From assembly GCA_017531505.1 (NCBI GenBank), contig JAFXKX010000007.1, positions 1 to 64,000 on the forward strand: 64,000 nucleotides of DNA. Direction: 5' to 3'. Position numbers and translations under genes: made by a program. A model generated the notes under the pieces. It made no database searches. It was not told the DNA's origin and saw only the letters and a list, made by a program, of their open reading frames with translations. This stretch comes from Clostridia bacterium. Its GTDB lineage: Bacteria > Bacillota > Clostridia > Christensenellales > Christensenellaceae. This document shows, piece after piece, positions 8,067 to 17,267 of the stretch. How positions within the stretch are numbered: the stretch's first letter is position 1; each line of letters opens with the position of its first letter.

Positions 8067-8954
8067 ATGTCGGTAAACGTCGAGAAATTCGGACGACAAT
8101 TTCATTTTTCCACAGAAGCAATCCTTTCCTTGTCTGCAGCAGCAGAGGCACTAAATGCACACAACGCCGCATCTGTGTTTGCATCGTGTAAAGATCAGCT
8201 GTTTTCGCAATCTGGCGATCCTTGGGAAGTTTTGACCTGCCTCGCCAGACAGGCCGGGCTGCATCCGTTTGCCGTTCACCAGTTATTTTTGATTTATTGT
8301 ACAGAGGAAACCAAAGCGCGCTATCGCGCCGCAGGGTATCCCGACGCATTGTATTATGATTCCCTGAAAGATCTGAAATACAAAATGGAAGAGACCTATC
8401 AGGTCTATGGCGTTTGGGGTGTATATTGCGCTGCCTGGTTATCCTCTTTTATTTTATTGAAATGTTTTTGCCTGGGACGCCTGCAGTTCGAGATCCTGCA
8501 CAGTGAGTTTCATTATGAAACAGCCGGGCATATACTGCAGCAGCATGCACCGGTCATCAATGTGCACATCCCTTCTTTTGGACGATTGTATTACGACGAA
8601 ATCCTGGATGCTTATGCCCGCGCAGCCGCATTCTTCGCTCCGCATTTTCCGGATGGCGCCATATGGTTTCACTGCGAGACCTGGATACTGTATCCTCCGG
8701 TAAATGCTCTGCTGCCCAACGGCAATATGCGCCGATTCTCCAAAGACTTTGATGTCGTGCATGCCTGTATCGACCCCAGTCAGGATGATCGGTATCGTGT
8801 ATTTATGCTGCCGCCGGAAGTTCCTGTCACAGAATATCCCGAAAACAATGCTCTGCAGCGCGATTTGAAAGCGTGGCTGCTGCAAGGCAATACCATGGGC
8901 GTCGGTTTCGGTTTATTTTTATATCAAAATGGGCAAATCATCCCTCATTCATAA
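8067..8954 (+). CDS. Acyltransferase domain-containing protein (GNAT-like)
   Basis: A 295-residue cytoplasmic protein that resembles the two-part clostridial acyltransferase-domain proteins with GNAT-like N- and C-terminal halves. The N-terminal half is helical (STEAILSLSAAAEALNAHN, then Trp-Glu-Val-Leu); the C-terminal half contains LQFEILHSEF, VINVHIPS and GAIWFHCETWILYPP, typical of the GNAT-like beta core. No substrate can be inferred. GAGG stands seven bases before the start, and the Gfo/Idh/MocA gene begins 21 bases after its stop, so it may be the first gene of the sugar cluster. Confidence 0.65.
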   Translation: MSVNVEKFGRQFHFSTEAILSLSAAAEALNAHNAASVFASCKDQLFSQSGDPWEVLTCLARQAGLHPFAVHQLFLIYCTEETKARYRAAGYPDALYYDSLKDLKYKMEETYQVYGVWGVYCAAWLSSFILLKCFCLGRLQFEILHSEFHYETAGHILQQHAPVINVHIPSFGRLYYDEILDAYARAAAFFAPHFPDGAIWFHCETWILYPPVNALLPNGNMRRFSKDFDVVHACIDPSQDDRYRVFMLPPEVPVTEYPENNALQRDLKAWLLQGNTMGVGFGLFLYQNGQIIPHS

Positions 8955-8975
8955 GCATTTTTGGAGGAAAAAGAT

Positions 8976-10241
8976 ATGAAACAAATCACCGCTATTTTGT
9001 TAGGTGCAGGTCAGCGCGGCACCGAAATTTATGCCGATTATGCACTGCAATTCCCAAAAGAGCTGAAGATCGTTGCCGTTGCCGAACCCCGTGACGATCG
9101 CCGTACAGCATTGGCCGTACAGCATGGCATCCCCGCCGAAAATGTAGCAAACACATGGGAGCCGCTATTGGCGCGCGACAAATTCGCAGACTGCGTATTG
9201 GTCTGCACACAGGACCGTATGCATTTCGAGCCTGTGATGACCGCTTTGGATAAAGGATATGATGTTTTATGCGAAAAGCCCATGTCCAGCAACAAAAAAG
9301 AACTGGTGGCCATGGGCAACAAAGCAAAAGAAAGCGGACGTGTCCTGAGCATCGGTTATACACTGCGGTATTCCCGTTTCTTTATGAAACTCAAAGAACT
9401 GCTTGAAAAAGGCACGATCGGTCAATTATACGCCATCCAGCACATGGAGAGTGTCGGTTATTGGCACATGGCCCACAGTTTTGTACGCGGCAATTGGCGC
9501 CGGGAGGACGAGACCAGTTCCATGATCATGCAGAAATGCTGCCACGACATGGATATTTTGTCCTGGCTGGTCGGCGCACCGCTGGAGGTCGTCAGCAGTT
9601 TCGGCAGCCTTTCTCACTTCCGCCCCGAAAACAAACCTGCCGGTGCACCCGATCGTTGTCTGGATGGTTGTCTCCACCGGGATACCTGCCCATATTATGC
9701 ACCCCGCTTTTATCTGGAGCATCCGGATACTGCTACCAAAGAGGGTTTCTGTAAGGTGCTCACTATGGATACCTCTCGTGAAGGCATCATGCAGGCTTTG
9801 GAAACAGGCCCCTACGGCAGATGCGTATATGCTTGCGACAATACTGTTGTCGATCATCAGGTCGTCAATCTGTCTTATCGCGGCGGCGTTACCGTCAGCA
9901 TGACCATGAGCGCATTTACCAAAGAGTGTGAACGCCGCATCATCCTCATGGGCAGCCACGGACAGATCCTGGGCAATATGGAGGAAAGCATCATCGAGAT
10001 CCGTGATTTTGCTACCGGCGCGACCACTACCATTCATATCCCGACACCTGCCACTCACCATAGCGGCAGCGACACGATCATGGTCAAAGAATTCCTGCAG
10101 GTACTCAATAACGAAGGCGCCCAAAGCCGCAGCAATGCAGATGTATCTGTAGAGAGCCATCTGGCCGCATTGGCAGCGGAAGAAAGCCGCCTCGCCAATG
10201 GCAAACCCATCTTTATTCAGGAAGAATACAAAAAACTGTAA
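8976..10241 (+). CDS. Gfo/Idh/MocA family oxidoreductase
   Basis: A 421-residue NAD(P)-dependent sugar or inositol oxidoreductase of the cytoplasm. Seen: Rossmann motif LLGAGQRGTEIY at the N-terminus, EKPMSSNKKEL near residue 95 (the conserved EKP), and CCHDMDIL near residue 190 with the H-x-x-x catalytic pattern. A short Cys-rich insert (Cys228, Cys232, Cys238) could bind metal. ATG at 8976 is chosen because GGAGG is eight bases upstream. It opens a run of sugar genes followed by a nucleotidyltransferase, NahK and galEKT, so its substrate is probably an N-acetylhexosamine or galactose derivative; that is inference. Confidence 0.9.
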   Translation: MKQITAILLGAGQRGTEIYADYALQFPKELKIVAVAEPRDDRRTALAVQHGIPAENVANTWEPLLARDKFADCVLVCTQDRMHFEPVMTALDKGYDVLCEKPMSSNKKELVAMGNKAKESGRVLSIGYTLRYSRFFMKLKELLEKGTIGQLYAIQHMESVGYWHMAHSFVRGNWRREDETSSMIMQKCCHDMDILSWLVGAPLEVVSSFGSLSHFRPENKPAGAPDRCLDGCLHRDTCPYYAPRFYLEHPDTATKEGFCKVLTMDTSREGIMQALETGPYGRCVYACDNTVVDHQVVNLSYRGGVTVSMTMSAFTKECERRIILMGSHGQILGNMEESIIEIRDFATGATTTIHIPTPATHHSGSDTIMVKEFLQVLNNEGAQSRSNADVSVESHLAALAAEESRLANGKPIFIQEEYKKL

Positions 10242-10256
10242 GGGAGTATACTTCGT

Positions 10257-11162
10257 ATGGAAAAACCCGCACTGGTTATTATGGCGGCAGGCGCAGGCAG
10301 CCGTTTCGGCGGTCTGAAGCAAATTACTGCCGTAGATGAACAAGGACATATTATTATCGACTTTTCTCTGTATGACGCATGGCGTGCCGGTTTCCGGGAT
10401 CTGTACTTTATTATCAAGCCCGAACTGGAAAGTACCTTCCGCGAGGTGATCGGCGATCGTATGTCTCCCTATTTTCATATCACCTATATCCACCAGACGC
10501 TCGATAAACTCCCTGCCGGCTATCAGGTACCGGCCGGGCGTACCAAGCCCTGGGGAACCGGTCATGCAATTTTGTGCTGTCAGGGGATCGTGGATCAGCC
10601 TTTTGCTGTCATCAATGCCGATGACTATTACGGTCCCTCTGCATTTACAGCCATGTATGACTACCTGTCCTCCAATCAGGAGGAATCCCGTTATGCCATG
10701 ATCGGTTATCAGGTACGCAATACCGTGACGGAAAACGGTTCTGTCGCCCGCGGTGTATGCGAAATACACGACGGATTGCTCACCAGTGTCACCGAACATA
10801 CAAAAATCTTTAAAAACGGCAGTGATGCCAAATATACCGATGACGGTACTACGTTTACCGATCTTCCGGGAGATACCATCGTATCCATGAACTTCTGGGG
10901 CTTTACGACAAAAATGCTGAACGAACTGGAGAACCGTTTCTCTGCATTTTTGGAAAAGCTGATGGATGCCGATCCCTGTACCGGTGAATATATGCTGCCC
11001 TCCGTCGTCAACGAACAGTTGCAGGAAGGCATCGCATCCGTACAGGTATTGCCTTGCAGCGAAACCTGGTACGGCGTTACATACCGGGCAGATCTTGATT
11101 CTGTCAAAGAGGCGATCCGTCTCAAAAAACAGCAGGGCATCTACCGCGAAAATTTATGGTAA
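10257..11162 (+). CDS. Sugar-1-phosphate nucleotidyltransferase family protein
   Basis: A 301-residue protein with the nucleotidyltransferase signature MAAGAGSRFGGLKQ at residues 9-22 and the metal-site segment NADDYYG near residue 122. The family transfers a nucleotidyl group from NTP to a sugar 1-phosphate in the cytoplasm. It lies 15 bases after the oxidoreductase gene and 19 bases before nahK, which makes the product of NahK (N-acetylhexosamine 1-phosphate) a plausible substrate. This is a context-based inference; a different sugar 1-phosphate is possible. GGGAG is ten bases before the start. Confidence 0.82.
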   Translation: MEKPALVIMAAGAGSRFGGLKQITAVDEQGHIIIDFSLYDAWRAGFRDLYFIIKPELESTFREVIGDRMSPYFHITYIHQTLDKLPAGYQVPAGRTKPWGTGHAILCCQGIVDQPFAVINADDYYGPSAFTAMYDYLSSNQEESRYAMIGYQVRNTVTENGSVARGVCEIHDGLLTSVTEHTKIFKNGSDAKYTDDGTTFTDLPGDTIVSMNFWGFTTKMLNELENRFSAFLEKLMDADPCTGEYMLPSVVNEQLQEGIASVQVLPCSETWYGVTYRADLDSVKEAIRLKKQQGIYRENLW

Positions 11163-11181
11163 TCACACAGGAGCAATACCA

Positions 11182-12297
11182 ATGAACCTCTTTCTTAACA
11201 ATCCTATTTTAGCAGAAATACTCACCGCCTATGATCTTCCGTCGGCACCGGCTGAGGTGATTCGCTATGGTACCGGGCATATCAACGATACTTACCGTGT
11301 CACTTGCCAAAGCACAGACGGCAAGTCTTCTCGCTTTATCCTGCAGCGGTTATCCGCCTCTGCTTTTCCCGATCCCAAAGCATTGATGGAAAACTTCGCC
11401 GGTATCACCGCACATTTACGCGAAAAGATCCGGGCCGCCGGCGGTGATCCCATGCGTGAAACGCTTAATCTGTGCTATACCCGCGATGGCAATACCTATT
11501 ATACCGATACGGCAGGCGAAGCATGGCGCATGACCCCATTTGTCGAAGATACCGTATGTCTGCAGGATGCTACCCCCGAACTGTTCGAGGCATCTGCCCG
11601 GGCATTCGGTCGCTTTCAGCAGTTGCTGCAGGACTATCCTGCGCATACGCTGCACGAATCCATTGCGAATTTCCACAATACCGAAGATCGCTTTGCGAAG
11701 TTTATGGCCGCTCTTGAAGCAGACAAACTGGATCGTGCCAAAAATGTAATGCAGGAAATACGGTTTGTACTGGATCATAAAGCAGATTGTTCTGTGGCAT
11801 TGCAGGCATTCAGAGAAGGCATCTTGCCCCTGCGCGTCACACATAACGATACCAAACTGGATAATATCCTGTTTGATAAAGAAACACTGGAAGGTATTTG
11901 CATCATCGATCTGGACACCACCATGCCCGGTCTTTCCATCTATGACTTCGGCGACTCCATCCGCTTTGGTGCCAATCATTGTGCCGAAGACGAAAAAGAT
12001 CTTTCCAAAGTCAATTTTGATATTGAGTTGTTCCGCCGCTATACCCGCGGTTTTCTGGAAGGCACCAATGGCAGCCTGACAAATGCCGAAGTGATGTATC
12101 TTCCCTGGGGAGCAAAGCTGATGACTCTGGAATGCGGGATTCGCTTCCTCACCGATTATCTGGACGGCGATCATTATTTCCGCATCCACTATCCCGAACA
12201 GAATCTGGACCGCTGCCGTACACAGTTTAAGCTGGTAACAGATATAGAAGCGCAGTGGCAGCAATTAGAGCAAATCGTAGAGGAGTATTTAGCATGA
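11182..12297 (+). CDS. nahK: N-acetylhexosamine 1-kinase (NahK-like)
   Basis: A 371-residue phosphotransferase of the APH-fold family. It resembles bifidobacterial NahK, which phosphorylates GlcNAc and GalNAc at C1 in lacto-N-biose/galacto-N-biose breakdown. Seen: GTGHINDTY near residue 28 (nucleotide loop), LRVTHNDTKLDNIL near residue 218 (catalytic HxDxxxxN), IDLDTTMPG near residue 245 (metal Asp), YDFGDSIRFGAN and LECGIRFLTDYL(D/E)GD near the end. ATG at 11182 follows AGGAG. The stop overlaps the galE start (ATGA). Linkage to a nucleotidyltransferase and to galE, galK and galT supports the assignment; no phosphorylase of that pathway lies in the window. Confidence 0.85.
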   Translation: MNLFLNNPILAEILTAYDLPSAPAEVIRYGTGHINDTYRVTCQSTDGKSSRFILQRLSASAFPDPKALMENFAGITAHLREKIRAAGGDPMRETLNLCYTRDGNTYYTDTAGEAWRMTPFVEDTVCLQDATPELFEASARAFGRFQQLLQDYPAHTLHESIANFHNTEDRFAKFMAALEADKLDRAKNVMQEIRFVLDHKADCSVALQAFREGILPLRVTHNDTKLDNILFDKETLEGICIIDLDTTMPGLSIYDFGDSIRFGANHCAEDEKDLSKVNFDIELFRRYTRGFLEGTNGSLTNAEVMYLPWGAKLMTLECGIRFLTDYLDGDHYFRIHYPEQNLDRCRTQFKLVTDIEAQWQQLEQIVEEYLA

Positions 12298-13310
12298 ATG
12301 TTCTGGTTACCGGAGGTGCCGGTTATATCGGCAGCCATACCTGTGTAGAATTGATCAATGCAGGGCACTTCCCCATCGTTATTGACAATCTGTGTAATTC
12401 CAATCCAAAAAGTCTGGAGCGCGTGGCATCCATCACCGGAAAAGAAGTTGTGTTTTACGAAGGTGATGTACGCAGCGAGGCATTGCTGAACACCATTTTT
12501 ACCAAGCATTCCATCGATTGCGTTATCCATTTCGCCGGGCTGAAGGCGGTAGGAGAATCCGTCGCCAAGCCTCTGGAATATTACGAAAACAATCTTTGCT
12601 CCACCCTTACCCTTTGCCGGGTCATGCAGCAGCACGGGGTAAAAAAACTCATCTTCTCCTCCTCTGCTACCGTATACTCCGGCGATAACGAGATGCCCCT
12701 GCGGGAGACTTCCAAGACCGGCAACTGCACCAACCCCTATGGATGGACCAAATATATGGGCGAACAGATCCTGCGGGATCTGACCGTGGCAGATCCCCAA
12801 TGGTCTGTCGTTTTGCTACGCTATTTCAACCCTGTTGGTGCCCATGAAAGCGGGCTCATCGGCGAGCACCCCAATGGTATCCCCAACAATCTGATGCCCT
12901 TTATCTCGCAGACCGCCATCGGTAAGCGCCATCATTTAAGCGTATTCGGCAACGATTATCCCACTCACGACGGCACAGGTGTACGCGACTATATTCATGT
13001 GGTCGACCTTGCCAAAGGGCACGTGGCTGCCATTTCGCACCTGATGCAGACGACCGGAGAAAGCGTCTTCAATCTGGGCACCGGTACAGGGTATTCTGTA
13101 CTGGATATGGTAAAAGCCTTTGAAACGGCCAATGGCATCCCCGTACCTTATGAGATCGCCCCCCGCCGCCCCGGCGACCTGGCAACCTGCTATGCAGATC
13201 CTGCCAAAAGCAAAGAAGTTCTCGGATGGGAAGCATCCAAAGACCAGACCGATATGTGTCGTGACGCTTGGAAGTGGCAGAGCAATAACCCCAACGGATA
13301 CGATAATTGA
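12294..13310 (+). CDS. galE: UDP-glucose 4-epimerase
   Basis: Interconverts UDP-galactose and UDP-glucose, and in many bacteria UDP-GalNAc and UDP-GlcNAc, with bound NAD in the cytoplasm. The 338 residues match the usual GalE length. Seen: VTGGAGYIGSH at the N-terminus, SSSATVY with the catalytic Ser/Thr, and NPYGWTKYMGE with the Tyr-x-x-x-Lys pair near residues 149-153. The start overlaps the nahK stop; AGGAG is eight bases upstream. Translational coupling with nahK and closeness to galK and galT place it at the centre of the hexose salvage route. Confidence 0.97.
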   Translation: MNVLVTGGAGYIGSHTCVELINAGHFPIVIDNLCNSNPKSLERVASITGKEVVFYEGDVRSEALLNTIFTKHSIDCVIHFAGLKAVGESVAKPLEYYENNLCSTLTLCRVMQQHGVKKLIFSSSATVYSGDNEMPLRETSKTGNCTNPYGWTKYMGEQILRDLTVADPQWSVVLLRYFNPVGAHESGLIGEHPNGIPNNLMPFISQTAIGKRHHLSVFGNDYPTHDGTGVRDYIHVVDLAKGHVAAISHLMQTTGESVFNLGTGTGYSVLDMVKAFETANGIPVPYEIAPRRPGDLATCYADPAKSKEVLGWEASKDQTDMCRDAWKWQSNNPNGYDN

Positions 13311-13319
13311 GGTAAAATT

Positions 13320-14465
13320 ATGTCTGTTTACTATTTTTCCGCCCCGGGTCGTACAGAAATCGGCGGTAATCACACCGATCATCAGCATGGCTGTGTTCTG
13401 GCAGCAGCCGTTGATCTGCACACCATTGCCGAAGTACGCCTTACCAACGATTCCCTGATCACCGTACATTCCGAGGGATATCCGACTGTGCAGATCGATC
13501 TGAGTGATCTGCACGTACATCCGGAAGAAGTAAATACCACGGCCGCTTTGGTACGCGGCGTGGCTGCTGCCTTTGCCCAGCGCGGTGCTGCACTCAAGGG
13601 TTTTTGTGCCAGAGTGCGTTCCTCCGTCTTACCCGGCAGCGGGCTCAGCTCCTCTGCTGCTTTTGAAGTATTGACAGGCACCATCCTGAACGAATTGTTC
13701 TTTGATAAGCGCCTTACCCCCGTAGAGATCGCGCAGATCGGACAATGGGCTGAAAATGTTTATTTTGGGAAACCTTGCGGATTGATGGATCAAACCGCTT
13801 CTTCGGTAGGCGGAATTGTATACATTGACTTTGCAGACCCTGCCTCCCCCACAATTGAAAAATTGACGTTTGACTTTACCGAAAGCGGGCACGCCTTGTG
13901 TATCATCGATTGCGGCGCAGACCATGCAGACCTCACCCGGGAATACGCAGCCATCCCCGGAGAACTCAAGGCGCTTTGTGCGCTGTTTGACAAACAAGTA
14001 TTGCGGGATATCCCCGAATCCCTATTCTTTGCGCAACTCCCGGCCATCCGTCATCAGGTACCGGACCGGGCGATTTTGCGCGCCATCCACTTCTATCAGG
14101 AAAATCGCCGTGTTCTGCAGCAAAAACACGCCCTGCTTTCCCATGATTTCGCAAGATTTTTAGCACTTGTACGGGAATCCGGCCGCAGTTCATGGATGTA
14201 TCTGCAAAACATCACCCCTGCCGGCGAAACGCAGCATCAGGATATGGCGCTGGCACTGGCTATGTGTGATACACTGTTGGGTGACCGCGGTGCATATCGC
14301 GTCCATGGCGGCGGCTTTGCGGGTACTGTACAGGCGTTTGTTCCTTTGGATATGTTGAATGATTTCCGTTCAGGGATCGAAGCGGTCTTCGGGCAGAACA
14401 GTTGTCATGTATTATCGATCCGCAGCGAAGGCGGCATTCGTTTACAACACGAGGTAACACTATGA
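13320..14465 (+). CDS. galK: Galactokinase
   Basis: Phosphorylates galactose at C1 with ATP, the first Leloir step. 381 residues, GHMP kinase family. Seen: the signature APGRTEIGGNHTDHQHG at residues ~8-24, the phosphate loop LPGSGLSSSAAFE near residue 103, CGLMDQTASS with the catalytic Asp near residue 155, and GGGFAGTVQAF near the C-terminus. A GAGG sequence overlapping the galE stop serves as ribosome-binding site. The stop overlaps the start of galT. Confidence 0.97.
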   Translation: MSVYYFSAPGRTEIGGNHTDHQHGCVLAAAVDLHTIAEVRLTNDSLITVHSEGYPTVQIDLSDLHVHPEEVNTTAALVRGVAAAFAQRGAALKGFCARVRSSVLPGSGLSSSAAFEVLTGTILNELFFDKRLTPVEIAQIGQWAENVYFGKPCGLMDQTASSVGGIVYIDFADPASPTIEKLTFDFTESGHALCIIDCGADHADLTREYAAIPGELKALCALFDKQVLRDIPESLFFAQLPAIRHQVPDRAILRAIHFYQENRRVLQQKHALLSHDFARFLALVRESGRSSWMYLQNITPAGETQHQDMALALAMCDTLLGDRGAYRVHGGGFAGTVQAFVPLDMLNDFRSGIEAVFGQNSCHVLSIRSEGGIRLQHEVTL

Positions 14466-15964
14466 TCAATACCTATATCGCCTCTCTCATCCGGTATGCA
14501 TTGAATGCCGGACTCATCGAGGAATGCGACAAAACCTATATCACAAATCAGTTGTTGGATGTGCTTGGCCTGTATACCTATGAAGAAACCCCCGCCAAAG
14601 AAATGCCTTTGGAAGAGATTTTGCAGGGGATACTGACCTATGCAGCCGAGGCCGGCATTTGCGCAGACGACATCACCAGCCGTGATTTATTTGATACCAG
14701 ACTGATGGGGATCCTGACCCCTGCCCCCCGCGAAGTCCGTAAAACTTTTGCCGCATTGTATGCGCAGGCTCCTAAAAAGGCTACCGATTGGTACTACCGG
14801 TTCAGTCAGGATACAGACTATATCCGCCGTTATCGTATCAGCAAAGATATGCGTTGGAAAACATCCACCAAATATGGCGATCTTGATATTACCATCAATC
14901 TTTCCAAGCCCGAAAAAGACCCCAAGGCAATTGCCGCCGCCAAAAATGCAGTACAGACCGGTTACCCCAAATGTCTGCTGTGTAAGGAAAACGAGGAGTA
15001 TGCAGGGCGTGTCAATCACCCTGCCCGTCAAAATCATCGGATCATTCCGATCACGATCGCAGACAGCCAATGGTATCTGCAATACAGCCCCTATGTATAT
15101 TATAACGAGCATTGCATTGTATTTAATGCCGCTCACACACCCATGGTCATCGACAAATCCGCATTTGAAAAACTGCTGGATTTCGTGACTGCATTCCCCC
15201 ATTATTTTATCGGCTCCAATGCCGACCTCCCGATTGTCGGCGGTTCTATCCTGAGTCATGAGCATTTTCAGGGCGGACACTATACCTTCCCTATGGAAAC
15301 GGCAGAGATCGAGCAGCCGCTGCATTTTGCAGGGTATACAGATATCTGCGCGGGTATTGTCAACTGGCCCATGAGCGTCATCCGCCTTACCGGTCCCGAT
15401 AAATCCCGTATTGCAGAACTGGCAGACCGGATATTGCGTGCCTGGCGTATATATACCGATGAATCCGCCTTTATTTATGCCGAAACAAACGGAACACCTC
15501 ACAATACCATTACACCGATTGCCCGCAGAAGGGACGACCATTACGAACTGGACTTGGTTCTGCGCAACAATATCACTACCGAGGAACACCCTCTTGGGGT
15601 ATATCATCCCCATGCAGAACTGCACCATATCAAAAAAGAAAACATCGGTCTGATCGAAGTCATGGGGCTGGCCGTATTGCCTGCCCGCCTGAAAGCAGAA
15701 CTGGCCGCACTGGAAACAGCGCTCGTCAACAACACCGACATTTCCACAGATGCCATGTTGGGTAAGCACGCTCCCTGGGCAGCCGAAATGCGAAAAAAAT
15801 ATACCTTCTGTCAGGAAAACGTATCTGCAGTGCTTCGGGAAGAAGTCGGACAAATCTTTGCTGCGGTATTGGAACACGCCGGCGTATACGCCCGCAGCCG
15901 GGAAGGAAAAGCATCCTTTATGCGATTTATCCGGTTTGTAAACGACCGGTTGGCTGACCGATAA
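14462..15964 (+). CDS. galT: UDP-glucose--hexose-1-phosphate uridylyltransferase, long (Firmicutes) type
   Basis: Exchanges the uridylyl group between UDP-glucose and galactose 1-phosphate. At 500 residues it belongs to the long Firmicutes GalT type rather than the ~350-residue enterobacterial type. Seen: NHPARQNHRIIPI near residue 186, GSILSHEHFQGG near residue 263 with the catalytic His-x-His region, and NTITPIARRRDDHYELDLVLRNN. ATG at 14462 overlaps the galK stop as ATGA, with GAGG upstream. A related uridylyltransferase (GalT2/LnpC) acts after NahK in the lacto-N-biose route, so this enzyme may serve both galactose 1-phosphate and N-acetylhexosamine 1-phosphate; that is inference. Confidence 0.95.
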   Translation: MINTYIASLIRYALNAGLIEECDKTYITNQLLDVLGLYTYEETPAKEMPLEEILQGILTYAAEAGICADDITSRDLFDTRLMGILTPAPREVRKTFAALYAQAPKKATDWYYRFSQDTDYIRRYRISKDMRWKTSTKYGDLDITINLSKPEKDPKAIAAAKNAVQTGYPKCLLCKENEEYAGRVNHPARQNHRIIPITIADSQWYLQYSPYVYYNEHCIVFNAAHTPMVIDKSAFEKLLDFVTAFPHYFIGSNADLPIVGGSILSHEHFQGGHYTFPMETAEIEQPLHFAGYTDICAGIVNWPMSVIRLTGPDKSRIAELADRILRAWRIYTDESAFIYAETNGTPHNTITPIARRRDDHYELDLVLRNNITTEEHPLGVYHPHAELHHIKKENIGLIEVMGLAVLPARLKAELAALETALVNNTDISTDAMLGKHAPWAAEMRKKYTFCQENVSAVLREEVGQIFAAVLEHAGVYARSREGKASFMRFIRFVNDRLADR

Positions 15965-16032
15965 ACTTTCCTATATTTACAAATCATAGTTTTTCGCATA
16001 AGATAAAGATAATCAAACCATGGAGGTGGATT

Positions 16033-16485
16033 ATGGCAAAAGAAAAGTTTTCTGCCCTTGATCAGCTGGAAGCAGATACCGTTTTGTGGTCAGACCGTAA
16101 ACGTTGGCTCGGTATGCCTTTGACTTTTACCAAATATACCGTCGACAACGATCGTTTATATGTAAAAACCGGCTTCTTCAAAAGCGAAATGAACGAATTG
16201 CTATTGTACCGTGTATTAGATCTGAAACTGATCCGTACCTTCGGCCAAAAGCTGACCGGCGTAGGCAGTGTCATCCTGTATTGCACCGATCAAAGTCATC
16301 ATACTCTTGAGTTGAAGAATATCAAAAAACCCGAGAAGATTTACCGTTTCCTGAGCGAACTGGTAGAACAACGCCGCAATGAAAAAGGCATTACCGGACG
16401 TGAACTGTACGGAACCGGCTCCCTCGGGCAGGAACATGACGATTGTGACCATCCCGTCCCCCCTTTTGCCGATATGGATAATTGA
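16033..16485 (+). CDS. Bacterial PH-domain (bPH2/YdbS-like) protein
   Basis: A 150-residue soluble protein. The central part (about 12-115) follows the bacterial PH-domain layout: WSDRKRWLGMPLTFTKYTVDNDRLYVKTG, then NELLLYRVLDLKLIRTF and VGSVILYC, ending in a long helix. Unlike many members it has no membrane helices. The C-terminus is Asp/His-rich (EHDDCDHPVPP). Function unknown. GGAGGTGG precedes the start; it stands alone 68 bases after galT, with a terminator behind it. Confidence 0.78.
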   Translation: MAKEKFSALDQLEADTVLWSDRKRWLGMPLTFTKYTVDNDRLYVKTGFFKSEMNELLLYRVLDLKLIRTFGQKLTGVGSVILYCTDQSHHTLELKNIKKPEKIYRFLSELVEQRRNEKGITGRELYGTGSLGQEHDDCDHPVPPFADMDN

Positions 16486-16500
16486 ATCAAAATCAATGAA

Positions 16501-16527
16501 AAACGCTGTCTTTTCGACAGCGTTTTT
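16501..16527. terminator. Bidirectional terminator
   Basis: AAACGCTGTC (16501-16510) pairs with GACAGCGTTT (16516-16525), with A- and T-runs on either side, between convergent genes. Confidence 0.88.
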
Positions 16528-16533
16528 TTGATC

Positions 16534-17253
16534 TCAGATAAAAAATTTTCGTTCCAGACGTTCTTTCAGCGCCGGGCTGCGGTCGATCACTGCCATCAAA
16601 ACAGCCAACAGCCATCCTGTTGCCAGCGGATATACGGACCATATCAGGGCGCCCCTACTCAAAAAAGCACAATTGATCGTCAGTTCAATGATCAGGCAAT
16701 ACGTACCGGCTTCTGCCAATACGGCGGCAGTTGTCATCAATCTGGTCAATCCGCCGAATTTACGCAGCAGTATGGCCGCCACAATAAACAAAGCCCCTAT
16801 CAATACCACCGGCACTGCGAATCTCCAGAACCACTGCCCGTCGGTCACCCATACGATATAACACAAATATCCCAGCAGCGTAAAAGTATTTACGCCGATC
16901 TTCCACATAGGAGCGCAGCGCAGATTTTTCCCCGCCAGCAAGATCGACATAAAAATCAAAGCATACACCTGTAGCAATCCGCCTGCCACATAACCCGCCC
17001 ATACGATCCGTTTGTTGATACTGAAGTCACATATACAGCTCAGCATCACAGGCAGCATAAAAATCAGCGTCAATACTATCAGTACACTTTTCTTGCTGAT
17101 CCGCTCCGGTGCAATGGGTTCATAAGGCGGATACGGCGTAACCGCCGCTCTCTCTTCAGGTACCGAAGGATCGTATACTTTTGTATTGCATAATGGGCAT
17201 TTCTTTTCGCTCGGCGCCAGTTCCACTCCGCAATGTACACAATATGCCATCAT
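16534..17253 (-). CDS. DUF6320-like zinc-ribbon membrane protein
   Basis: A 239-residue protein with an N-terminal zinc ribbon (CVHC at residues 5-8 and CPLC near residue 19), a proline/tyrosine-rich linker and about six membrane helices. The layout matches DUF6320 proteins of Clostridia; function unknown. The gene starts 14 bases after the acyltransferase gene stop on the same strand (AAGGAGAGTG upstream), so the two are an operon. The start could equally be the second of two consecutive ATG codons. Confidence 0.75.
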   Translation of the reverse strand: MMAYCVHCGVELAPSEKKCPLCNTKVYDPSVPEERAAVTPYPPYEPIAPERISKKSVLIVLTLIFMLPVMLSCICDFSINKRIVWAGYVAGGLLQVYALIFMSILLAGKNLRCAPMWKIGVNTFTLLGYLCYIVWVTDGQWFWRFAVPVVLIGALFIVAAILLRKFGGLTRLMTTAAVLAEAGTYCLIIELTINCAFLSRGALIWSVYPLATGWLLAVLMAVIDRSPALKERLERKFFI

Positions 17254-17267
17254 TCACTCTCCTTCCT

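Noticed and set aside
16033..16485. Metal-binding protein because of the Asp/His-rich end
   Set aside because: The His/Asp residues are few and without a motif; the PH-domain layout explains the protein better.
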